Source: JBBDWZ01 sp050732575
GTDB taxonomy: Bacteria > Gemmatimonadota > Gemmatimonadetes > Longimicrobiales > RSA9
Assembly (NCBI GenBank): GCA_050732575.1
Contig: JBOHRF010000087.1
Location: 1-17,652, forward strand
Reading direction: 5' to 3'
DNA: 17,652 nt
Shown here in pieces: positions 7,913 through 15,033 of this stretch; within the stretch, counting starts at the first letter, position 1, and each line of letters opens with the position of its first letter. The notes beneath the pieces are model-generated. The model had not been told where the DNA came from. It searched no databases and worked only from the letters and a program-made list of their open reading frames with translations. Both the position numbers and the translations under genes were made by a program.

Positions 7913-10873
7913 ATGCTGCAGAGGAGAGGATCGACCTCGCTTTGGGTCGCCGCCGCGCTCGTGATCGGTGCGTGGAGCGCAGCACCCGCCGTGGCGCAGA
8001 CCGCGCAGAGGATCGACGAAGAGTACACTCGGCTCATCAAGCAGCATTTGCAGGATGCGCGTATTTCGACCGAACTGGTCGATCACCTGCCAGCCTCGGA
8101 TCGGGTACCCACCCCACTCAAGTTCAATGGCCGGATCGTGGGCACACCGGGCGAGATCACCTACGCCAGGGACATCCACCGCTATCTGCAGGCCGTCGAT
8201 GCCGCGTCGGACCGGGTGCTGACCTGGAGCATTGGCAAGAGTGAAGAAGGGCGCGACATGGTCGTGACTGCGATTGCCGATGAAGCGACCATCCGCGACC
8301 TCGAGCGTTACAAGGGCATGTTGCAGGCACTGACCGATCCGCGCCGGACGACGGATGAGCAGGCCCGACAGTTGTTTCAAACGGCCAAGCCCATCTACTG
8401 GATCACCAGCGGCATGCACTCGGGTGAAACCGGTGGTCCCGAGATGTTGATGGAGCTGACTTACCGCCTGGCTGTCCAGGAAACACCGTTCATTCAGCAG
8501 ATTCGCAACAACATCATCACCATGATCACGCCGGTGATCGAAGTAGACGGCCGCGAGAAGCAGGTGGACACCTACTACTTCAACAAGAAGCGGCCCGAGG
8601 GCCGGCAGAATCTGCCGCTCATGTATTGGGGCAAGTACGTGGCGCACGACAACAACCGGGACGGCATGGGTCAGTTTTTGTCGCTGACCAAGAACGTGAC
8701 CAAGTTCTTCAATGAGTGGAAGCCCACCATCATGCACGACCTGCATGAGGCGCAGACTTATCTCTACTCGTCCACCGGAACCGGCCCATACAACGAGCAG
8801 CTCGATGCCATCACAGTGGACGAGTGGTGGATGTTCGCGAAAAACGACGTGATGGAAATGACCAAGCGCGGCGTGCCGGGCGTGTGGACCTATGGCTTCT
8901 ATGATGGCTGGGTGCCCAACTACATGTTCTTCATTGCGCACAGTCATAATTCCATTGGCCGCTTCTATGAAGTGGCGAGTTACGGACCGGACAATCGTAC
9001 CTTGACCGCGGGTGGTGGTGTGACCAGTCGTGAGTGGTTCCGCCCGAATCCGCCTCTGCCGTCCATTGCCTGGGGCCCGCGCAACAATACCAACATCCAG
9101 CAGTCCGCAATCTTGTTCTCGCTGCAATACACGGCTCGCAACAAGGACATCTGGCTGGAGAACTACTGGCTGAAGAACAAGCGGTCCGTGGACAAGGGGC
9201 GCAATGGACCGACGCACGCCTGGCTGATTCCGGCCGGTCAGCGGCGCAAATCCGATGCGGCCATTGCCGTGAACGATTTGCGGCGGCAGGGCCTGGAAGT
9301 GCACACAGCCAACAGCGCGTTCCGCGCCGGCAATCTCGAGGTCAAGGCGGGTGATTACGTTGTGCGCGCCGATCAACCGTATCGTACGCTGGCCGACATG
9401 TATTTCTCGCTGCAGAACTATGCGATCGGCAATCCGAGTCCCTACGATGACACAGGCTGGACGTTCCAGTTGATGCGCAACCTGACCATCACGCCGGTCA
9501 CGGACAAGAATGTACTCACGCAACCCATGACACTGATTGCCGCTGACGTTAAGGCGGCGGGTGGCATTGAAGGCAGCGGCACGGTAATCGTAGTCGAGCA
9601 CACGTCGGACATGAACATTGTCACCTTCCGATTCAAGCATCCCCAAGTGAAAATGGCCGCGGCCGAAGACGACTTCGACCTGAATGGCAAGCGGTTCCGC
9701 GCGGGCGCCATCATCATCCCGAATGCCAATCGGGCTGTGCTCGAGCCCACACTCAAGGATCTCGGCCTTTCTGCCTGGGCAGTCGCGGCTGCGCCCGCCG
9801 TGCGCACGCACGACCTGGACATACCGCGCATTGGGTACGTACACGCCTGGCAGAACACGCAGAATGAAGGTTGGGTACGCGCCGCGCTGGAGACGTACGG
9901 CCTGCCCTTCACGTATTTCGCGGATCAGAAGCTGCGCGAAGGCAACCTGCGCGCGAAGTACGATGTCATCATCTTCCCGCACGTGGGTGGCGGCGCCGAA
10001 GCACAGGTAAACGGCATCGCCAAGAGCAATGCGATACCGCTGCCCTACAAGAAGACGGCGGAAACACCCAATCTGGGTGCGCAGGATCAGAGCGATGACA
10101 TCCGCGGCGGCATGGGTTGGGATGGCTTGATGGAGCTGCACAAGTTCGTGCGTGAAGGCGGCACGCTCATCACCGAGGGCTCCACTGCCACCATCTTCCC
10201 CGAGTACAAGCTGACCAACGGCATCACGTTGGAAGACGGCCAGGGCTTGTTTGCGCGCGGCTCCATCATGCGTGGCATGATCACGGACCGCACCAGCCCG
10301 ATCATGTACGGCTACGAAGGCTCGCAGCTCCCGGTCTATTTCAGCCAGGCGCCCATCCTGAATGCCGGCGGCGCGGGCGGCGGTGGCATTGCCTTCGGTG
10401 AAGGCGGTGGCGGCGGCCGGGGCGGCGGCGTGAGTCAGAACACCACACCCATGGCCAATCGGTTGCGGCTATCACCCTGGGATACCACGGTTGTAACGAC
10501 CACGGGCGGCCGGGGCGATGGCGCCGGGGACGGCGGTGGTCGAGGCGGTCGTGGTGGAGGCGGAGGTCGCGGTGGATTCGGCGGTGGTGATCCGGATACG
10601 CAGCGGCCACGGGTCGTGATGTCGTTCCCCTCGAACGCCAACGATATGCTGCTCTCCGGCACCCTGAACAACGGCCAGGTGCTGGCCAATCGGGCGCAGG
10701 TGATCGATGCACCCGTGGGCAGCGGACATGTTGTCATGTTTGCCATACGGCCGTTCTGGCGCTGGCAGACGCAGGGCACGTTCACCATGGGCTTCAATGC
10801 CATCTTGAACTGGAACGACCTGAACGCAGGCCGCCCGCAGCCGGCCCGCACTACCGACGGAAACCAGCGGTAG
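7913..10873 (+). CDS. Secreted M14-family zinc carboxypeptidase-like protein
   Basis: A 986-residue exported metallopeptidase. I chose the ATG at 7913 because AGGAG at 7903-7907 precedes it and because it puts the signal peptide (basic start, then LWVAAALVIGAW, ending PAVAQ) at the N-terminus. The zinc motif HSGE gives H169 and E172. NNRDG (247-251) supplies the Asn-Arg substrate-carboxylate clamp, and HDLHE (275-279) offers the third ligand. E353 in GRFYEVASYG sits 78 residues on, close to the spacing of the catalytic Glu in carboxypeptidase A. A second half (about 640-960) resembles the GATase1-like domain often found behind such M14 domains (KYDVIIFPHVGGG, FVREGGTLITEGSTA, GSGHVVMFAIRPFW). 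A Gly/Arg-rich insert occupies about 820-893. The protein is far longer than classical carboxypeptidases of about 300-400 residues. It probably acts on peptides in the periplasm or outside the cell. Confidence 0.9.
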   Translation: MLQRRGSTSLWVAAALVIGAWSAAPAVAQTAQRIDEEYTRLIKQHLQDARISTELVDHLPASDRVPTPLKFNGRIVGTPGEITYARDIHRYLQAVDAASDRVLTWSIGKSEEGRDMVVTAIADEATIRDLERYKGMLQALTDPRRTTDEQARQLFQTAKPIYWITSGMHSGETGGPEMLMELTYRLAVQETPFIQQIRNNIITMITPVIEVDGREKQVDTYYFNKKRPEGRQNLPLMYWGKYVAHDNNRDGMGQFLSLTKNVTKFFNEWKPTIMHDLHEAQTYLYSSTGTGPYNEQLDAITVDEWWMFAKNDVMEMTKRGVPGVWTYGFYDGWVPNYMFFIAHSHNSIGRFYEVASYGPDNRTLTAGGGVTSREWFRPNPPLPSIAWGPRNNTNIQQSAILFSLQYTARNKDIWLENYWLKNKRSVDKGRNGPTHAWLIPAGQRRKSDAAIAVNDLRRQGLEVHTANSAFRAGNLEVKAGDYVVRADQPYRTLADMYFSLQNYAIGNPSPYDDTGWTFQLMRNLTITPVTDKNVLTQPMTLIAADVKAAGGIEGSGTVIVVEHTSDMNIVTFRFKHPQVKMAAAEDDFDLNGKRFRAGAIIIPNANRAVLEPTLKDLGLSAWAVAAAPAVRTHDLDIPRIGYVHAWQNTQNEGWVRAALETYGLPFTYFADQKLREGNLRAKYDVIIFPHVGGGAEAQVNGIAKSNAIPLPYKKTAETPNLGAQDQSDDIRGGMGWDGLMELHKFVREGGTLITEGSTATIFPEYKLTNGITLEDGQGLFARGSIMRGMITDRTSPIMYGYEGSQLPVYFSQAPILNAGGAGGGGIAFGEGGGGGRGGGVSQNTTPMANRLRLSPWDTTVVTTTGGRGDGAGDGGGRGGRGGGGGRGGFGGGDPDTQRPRVVMSFPSNANDMLLSGTLNNGQVLANRAQVIDAPVGSGHVVMFAIRPFWRWQTQGTFTMGFNAILNWNDLNAGRPQPARTTDGNQR

Positions 10874-10897
10874 CATCAAAAGGGTCCGCGTCATACG

Positions 10898-10928
10898 AAG
10901 CCCCGCCGGTAGCTCTCCGGCGGGGCTT
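10898..10928 (+). terminator. Rho-independent terminator of the M14 gene
   Basis: A perfect 12-bp stem, AAGCCCCGCCGG at 10898-10909 with CCGGCGGGGCTT at 10917-10928, encloses a 7-base loop. TGTT follows. It lies 24 bases after the M14 stop codon. The T tract is short but the stem is very GC-rich; the A-rich 5' edge could let it also work from the other strand. Confidence 0.88.
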
Positions 10929-11178
10929 TGTTCATCTGCCACTTTGGTGTTTTGCCGGCTACCCTCTTTCGTTCCTTCCCGATTGTGACCGGCTTGATCT
11001 TTCCGTAATGCGCGGTTCGCCCGCTCACAACTGTTGTGCATTGTTATGCCATTTGGCATAATAGTGCCCACTCTCCCCCTCCAAAAAATGGAATCTGGCC
11101 AGCCGGCACCGTGCCACACGTGTCCTGCTCGTGTGCGCCAGCCATTCGTTTTTCCAGGATCTCGAAAGGAGTTGGGGT
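10929..11178. other. Leader region of the zinc-ribbon/rhomboid operon
   Basis: Between the M14 terminator and the next start codon lie 250 bases with no convincing gene. The region holds a good promoter and palindrome (listed separately) and a leader of roughly 110 bases before the GTG start at 11179. An in-frame GTG at 11131 lacks a ribosome binding site and is not preferred. Confidence 0.6.
11034..11062 (+). promoter_or_regulatory. Sigma-70-like promoter with palindromic operator
   Basis: TTGTGC at 11034-11039 and CATAAT at 11057-11062 are separated by exactly 17 bases. The -10 matches the consensus at 5 of 6 positions. An 18-base inverted repeat, TTATGCCATTTGGCATAA at 11044-11061 (8-base arms, TT spacer), fills the spacer and overlaps the -10, as a repressor operator would. 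It faces the zinc-ribbon/rhomboid operon 117 bases downstream. The regulator is unknown and not encoded nearby. Confidence 0.6.
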
Positions 11179-12066
11179 GTGAGCGTTACCGTTGTCTGTG
11201 CGTGCGGGGGAAAGTACGAACTGCGTGCTGAATTCAGGAACAAGACGGTCCAGTGCCCGAAATGCGGCGCATCCAATGTGGTAGGTGGTGGCGAGGCGCC
11301 AGCAGAGGTCCAGGACCCACTGTTCGATCGCGAGCTCTATCTGCTGCGGCAGAAGGCATTGGCCATCAACGACAAGTATTTCGTGAGCGATGAGCAGGGC
11401 AATCCGCTGTTGTTCGTGGAGCGGCCCGCTCACTTGCTGCGCAACCTGTTTGCCCTGGTGGTCGGATTTGCAGGCAGCGTAGTCGTTCTGTTTGTGCTCG
11501 GCTTTTTGACGGCATTGACAGGTGCAGCGGCTGCGGTTGCCGGGCTGGGCGTGTTGGCGCCCCTCGTGTTCGTGGTCTCCTTCGTGGTGATCGCCATGGC
11601 ACTGTCCAAGCGGCGGCATGTGACGTTCTACGGCGGACAGGATGCACGAGCGCCCAAGGTGTTGGAGATCATACAGGATCACAAGGTGCGCATCCGCAAC
11701 ATGACCTACACGGTGCGTGATGCCAGCGGCAAAACACTGGGTGTGCTGCGCAAGAACTATTTGTACAACTTCTTTCGCAAACAATGGTTCATCTCGGACC
11801 CGAGAGGCCGGCCGCTCTGCATCGTAAAAGAAGATTCCATCATCCTGTCGCTGCTGCGGCGAGTGCTGGGTCCGTTGTTCGGGCTTTTGCGCACGAACTT
11901 CCTGTTCGTCCAGTTTGGCAGCGAGCGCGAACTGGGTGAGTTCAAGCGCAAGTTCACCATCCTGGATCGTTATGTGCTGGACCTGAAGAGCGATCGCGTA
12001 CGCTGGCTCAACCGCAGATTGGCCGTGGCCGCGGCGGTCATGCTGGACACGGGCGAGCGCCGTTAA
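11179..12066 (+). CDS. Zinc-ribbon membrane protein with scramblase/LURP-one-like fold
   Basis: A 295-residue inner-membrane protein beginning with GTG at 11179. A near-perfect ribosome binding site, AAAGGAG, lies at 11165-11171 with 7-base spacing. C7-x-C9 and C26-P-K-C29 near the N-terminus form a likely zinc ribbon. About residues 65-85 hold a beta-strand pair (NDKYFVSDEQGNPLLFVE). A long hydrophobic stretch at about 88-145 follows, rich in Val/Ala/Leu and enough for two membrane passes. After it the beta pattern resumes (YTVRDASGKTLGVLRK, QWFISDPRGRPLCIVKED) and ends with a helix, RRLAVAAAVMLDTGE. This strand-plus-final-helix pattern recalls the LURP-one/phospholipid-scramblase/tubby-like fold, here apparently split by the membrane hairpin. 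That fold call is inference. Its stop codon overlaps the rhomboid start (TAATG), so the two are translationally coupled and may act together; it could present or regulate the protease. Confidence 0.75.
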   Translation: MSVTVVCACGGKYELRAEFRNKTVQCPKCGASNVVGGGEAPAEVQDPLFDRELYLLRQKALAINDKYFVSDEQGNPLLFVERPAHLLRNLFALVVGFAGSVVVLFVLGFLTALTGAAAAVAGLGVLAPLVFVVSFVVIAMALSKRRHVTFYGGQDARAPKVLEIIQDHKVRIRNMTYTVRDASGKTLGVLRKNYLYNFFRKQWFISDPRGRPLCIVKEDSIILSLLRRVLGPLFGLLRTNFLFVQFGSERELGEFKRKFTILDRYVLDLKSDRVRWLNRRLAVAAAVMLDTGERR

Positions 12067-12764
12067 TGGCCGAGCCGGAGCGGCCGCCCATCCTGATCAC
12101 GCCCGACATGCTGGTGCCGGCGGCGGCTCCGGATCCGCACGCCGGCCGCATCGACTTCGAGCGGCGCATGTCCTATGCGCCGCCCATCACGCTCGGTCTG
12201 CTCGCCATATTGCTCATTGTTTTCGTTTGGCAGATAGCGAGTGGCGCGCTGACTAGCGAAGCAGGCATTGTCAATGCCGGCGCGCTGGTTCGGTCGCGCG
12301 TGTTGGCCGGGGAATGGTGGCGGCTTGCCTCGGCAACTTTTCTGCACGGTGGTCCGGACCATCTCATTGGCAATTCGATTTCACTGTACATCCTCGGAAT
12401 GGCCTGCGAACATGCGTTCGGCCGTGACCGGTTTGCCGGTATCTACGCGGCCAGCGGCCTGGCCGGATCAGTCTTGAGCATGATGATCTCGCACGGACCG
12501 TCGGTCGGTGCGTCGGGCGCCATCTTCGGCATCATGGGCGCGTTGATTGCCCACCTCATCAAGCATCAAAACGAGTTCTACCTGCGCGATAAACGGATCG
12601 GCATCGTGTTGCTGGCCTGGGCGGTTTATACGCTCCTCATCGGGTTTGTCACGCCTTACGTGGACAATGGGGCGCACCTGGGCGGGCTGCTGGCCGGCAT
12701 TGTAGCCGGAGTGCTCGTGCCTTCACGGTTGCTGAGCCCAACGAGCGCTCGCCCGAATACGTGA
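12066..12764 (+). CDS. Rhomboid family intramembrane serine protease
   Basis: A 232-residue polytopic membrane protease that cuts transmembrane segments. It starts at the ATG at 12066, overlapping the previous stop by one base. After a ~38-residue Pro-rich cytosolic tail, TM1 is about 41-60. The L1/TM2 motif FLHGGPDHLIGN gives H94, H99 and N103 (oxyanion side), matching GlpG H150/N154. TM4 holds GASGAIFG with nucleophile S150, and the last segment NGAHLGGLLAG supplies H204 of the Ser-His dyad. All residues needed for activity are present, and the length is usual for a basic six-TM bacterial rhomboid. The substrate is unknown. The upstream zinc-ribbon membrane protein is the obvious candidate partner. 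No terminator is visible after the stop. Confidence 0.95.
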   Translation: MAEPERPPILITPDMLVPAAAPDPHAGRIDFERRMSYAPPITLGLLAILLIVFVWQIASGALTSEAGIVNAGALVRSRVLAGEWWRLASATFLHGGPDHLIGNSISLYILGMACEHAFGRDRFAGIYAASGLAGSVLSMMISHGPSVGASGAIFGIMGALIAHLIKHQNEFYLRDKRIGIVLLAWAVYTLLIGFVTPYVDNGAHLGGLLAGIVAGVLVPSRLLSPTSARPNT

Positions 12765-13079
12765 CAACGATCAAGCCACCCAGAGCAACCCGTAGTACGG
12801 CCGGTCCCCCCAGGCGAGAGAGTGGGTTCCGGAAATTCTGGCCCTCGAATTCCGGAAATTATGGCCACTTGTGCAATGAAATCGCGTCACACGCGGCGGG
12901 CATTGGCGAGATGCAATCGCTTGAAGAAGCGATCGAGCCGGCCAATTCTGCATTAGCGGTAAGAGCGATCCCCACAAAACTCGCCATACTGCCGAAACGA
13001 TCTGCGAGATCTTGCCACTTGATCGCTTCCCCGAGACACGAGGCGCACCCTGGATGGAGCCGTCTTGACAATGACAATC
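12765..13079. other. Non-coding decayed stretch
   Basis: These 315 bases carry no supportable gene. Short open frames on both strands have low-complexity, Ser/Arg-rich translations and no ribosome binding sites. The only structure seen is a pair of 17-base direct repeats at 12827-12866 (listed separately), suggesting the remains of a mobile element. Confidence 0.5.
12827..12866. repeat. Direct repeat pair, possible IS21-type element end
   Basis: TTCCGGAAATTCTGGCC at 12827-12843 recurs with one change at 12850-12866 (period 23). On the minus strand it reads GGCCATAATTTCCGGAA then GGCCAGAATTTCCGGAA. IS21-family elements carry multiple short repeats of this general form near their ends, so this may be a solo or relic terminus. 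No istA or istB coding sequence was found in the window. Confidence 0.4.
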
Positions 13080-14186
13080 TCACTCCTGCCTCCGAGATTC
13101 GGTGAGGTGGAAGGCGACCACTCGTGGGTACGGTTCGGTTGCATTGATATAGATAATTTTCCCATCGGGCGATGCCGTCATCGCACGCACCTTCCCAGGA
13201 AGCGGGATGGTTGCGGTCCCCAAATACTCGCCGCCAATTCGATACACATCGAGGTGGTGCACGAGCGGGGGTCGTGGACGGTTAGCTTCTGCCTCTTCCG
13301 CTACGTAGTAGACGATGCCGAACCGATCACCATGCAGTGAAATCAATCCTCTCGTACCACCCGGCGAGACACGAAGTGGCCCCTGTGCAGTGGCAATGTC
13401 ACCTGGGAGCCGGTTGGGAATTAGGTCGGTACCGCGCCTGGGTCCCCGGTTGCGAATGACACATCCATCCATGTACTCGGCTGGCCCGTAGCGTAAATCA
13501 CGCGACCGTGAATATGCGCCAGCGCTCCGGCTTCTCCGCTGTCCGCGAACTTACGGTCGCGTTCGTTCAGCCTAACCGCGTCTCGTATTTTCCGTCCGGA
13601 TTCGTCCAGCACGAAACAGCCATGTCACTCCGCGCGAAAGCTCTCGACATCCATAGCTCGTTATCCTTCACGGGCAATACTCGCCCAACTCTCTCCGATG
13701 ATCTTATCGTTTCAAGAAATTGTCCGGTCCTCGCGAAGAACGAGATGCGCTGGTTTGCATAGTCAAGGACTGCCAGTCGGTGGCCGTCTGGCATGAGCCT
13801 TAAGTCGAATGGCAGTACAAACTCACCTGGTCCTTCGCCGTATCCTCCCAGGATGACGTTCTTTACCCGGCCATCAGGTGCGAACACAACGATCTTCTTG
13901 TAATCCTGATCGAGCACGTAAACGGCCCCTCCGCTGTCAACTTGGACGGAGCTTACGGCCGAGAGGGCCCGCCACCGGCCTTGACTTGTTTCGGCGTCAA
14001 ACCGGGGGAAGTCTCCGTTGGCGGTTCAGCCAGGCCAAAACTGGCCACAGGCTTGAGCGAATACTCGAAAGTCGCAACACGACGCTGAGAACAAACCGGA
14101 TCAGCATCCAGCAACAAAGCGATAACAGCCGTTGCCAGAACCAGAGCAGAGCGCGTTGCGTCCTTTCGCAAGCGTGACGAAGTCAT
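13080..14186 (-). pseudogene. Exported beta-propeller protein gene, frameshifted three times
   Basis: Four adjacent minus-strand frames read as one protein. The first begins at ATG 14186 (other in-frame ATGs at 14222 and 14246) with a signal peptide, SALVLATAVIALLLDADP then VCSQ, and closes at 13953. The second runs from about 14025 to 13567 with blades such as SVQVDSGGAVYVLDQDYKK and YGEGPGEFVLPFDLRLMPDG. The third covers about 13624-13421 (VLDESGRKIRDAVRL). The fourth runs to the stop at 13080 (MTASPDGKIIYINATEPYP). The motifs fit an NHL/6-bladed beta-propeller family. Each transition is equivalent to losing one base, within 13953-14028, 13567-13627 and roughly 13425-13500. The intact ancestor would be about 370 residues. 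It may be a genuine pseudogene or a region of sequencing deletions; flanking genes show no such errors. Confidence 0.75.
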
Positions 14187-14362
14187 GGTAACGGGCGCCC
14201 TTCCATTCTTGTTCGAGGTCATGGTTTTTGCATTTCTGACAGCCATTCGGCTGCACGTCCGTTCGTGCCAACACGCTTGCGCTGCTTTATGTTGCTGGTC
14301 GCGAATGCATGAATGCCTACGACTGATGATAATGCGCTTAAAGTGGCCGCGCATGGGACATT

Positions 14363-14407
14363 TCTTCCCGGAACGAATCTTCCTCGGAAGAATCTTCCCG
14401 GGATGAA
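14363..14407. repeat. Three 15-base tandem repeats with internal dyads
   Basis: TCTTCCCGGAACGAA (14363-14377), TCTTCCTCGGAAGAA (14378-14392) and TCTTCCCGGGATGAA (14393-14407) are consecutive. A partial CCTTCC follows at 14408. The units contain inverted halves, TCTTCC facing GGAAGA, so each could bind a dimer on one helical face about every 1.5 turns. The array lies between the LuxR-type gene and the start of the propeller gene, on the upstream side of the latter. Confidence 0.7.
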
Positions 14408-14441
14408 CCTTCCATTAGCGATAGCCGGACGAACGACCTAC

Positions 14442-14720
14442 TTAGCGCGTCCCGGCACGTCGGGCCTTACTGTGGACTTCATGTCTGGACGAAACACCCA
14501 GCTTAAGCATGACTCGTTCAACATGATGACGCGCGGTGGCTTCGGTGATAACCAGGATTTGGCTGATCTGACGGCTGGTTCGCCCATGCATGAGCAGGCG
14601 CGCGACGAGTTCCTCGCTCGGCGTGAGGCGGAATGCTCGGTCAAGGAAGAACTCTGAAGATTCCAGACCGATCTGTATCTCGTAATTGGTCAGCCACTTC
14701 CTTCGGCTTTCCTCAGTCAC
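14442..14720 (-). CDS. Short LuxR-type (GerE) DNA-binding protein
   Basis: A 92-residue protein starting with GTG at 14720; an in-frame stop lies two codons upstream, so the frame cannot be longer. Residues ~32-85 form a LuxR/GerE helix-turn-helix: RLTPSEELVARLLMHGRTSR, then QISQILVITEATARHHVERV, then LKLGVSSRHEV. The conserved starting LTP..E, the recognition helix TEATARHHVERVMLKLGV and the tail are all present. No receiver or ligand-binding domain precedes it, so it is either a single-domain regulator or the tail of a truncated larger one. No strong ribosome binding site precedes the GTG. It points the same way as the broken propeller gene and sits upstream of it, with a 15-base repeat array between them, which could be its target. 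Confidence 0.75.
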   Translation of the reverse strand: MTEESRRKWLTNYEIQIGLESSEFFLDRAFRLTPSEELVARLLMHGRTSRQISQILVITEATARHHVERVMLKLGVSSRHEVHSKARRAGTR

Positions 14721-15033
14721 ATGTCACCGAGTCGCGAACGGGCGGAGCAGTGCGGCTGCGCACGGTGTCCGCCGCAACCCTGTGATCACGGGCGGGGCCA
14801 AGGGGGCGGCGCCGAGCGCCATCCTCCCAAGTAGTCAGCCCTCACTCTGGTAATTACCACCTCACGCCGGGGCCAGCCTCAGCAGCAGGATGGCTCCCGT
14901 CTGCCGTTTTAGCCACGTCCGGAATCGAATTCCGACCATTTTATCAAGCGAGTGTGCGCGTGATCTCTTGCCTCCACATTGTTCCCCCATCTACCATGCA
15001 CGCAGTGTAGATCCGTCCTTTGGAGGCGTGCGC
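14721..15033. other. Intergenic region, LuxR-type gene/creatininase pair
   Basis: These 313 bases separate two divergent genes. No gene is supported; an open frame from 14890 runs into the creatininase gene but lacks a ribosome binding site and would bury the signal peptide. An imperfect 15-base dyad centred on GTGATCAC lies at 14778-14792, about 60 bases upstream of the LuxR-type start. The ribosome binding site TGGAGG at 15021-15026 serves the next gene. No clear -35/-10 pair was identified. Confidence 0.45.

Noticed and set aside
7865..10141. A 758-codon open frame on the minus strand
   Set aside because: It lies wholly antisense to the M14 peptidase, whose catalytic residues and signal peptide are clear. 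Its translation is His/Arg/Gly-rich without any family motif, typical of GC-rich shadow frames.
12761..13105. Small plus-strand frame after the rhomboid gene
   Set aside because: It has no ribosome binding site, no recognisable domain and crosses the putative mobile-element repeats.
14313..14657. Plus-strand frame with repeated NLPG-like peptides
   Set aside because: The peptide repeat is only the translation of the 15-base tandem repeat, and the rest is antisense to the LuxR-type domain.
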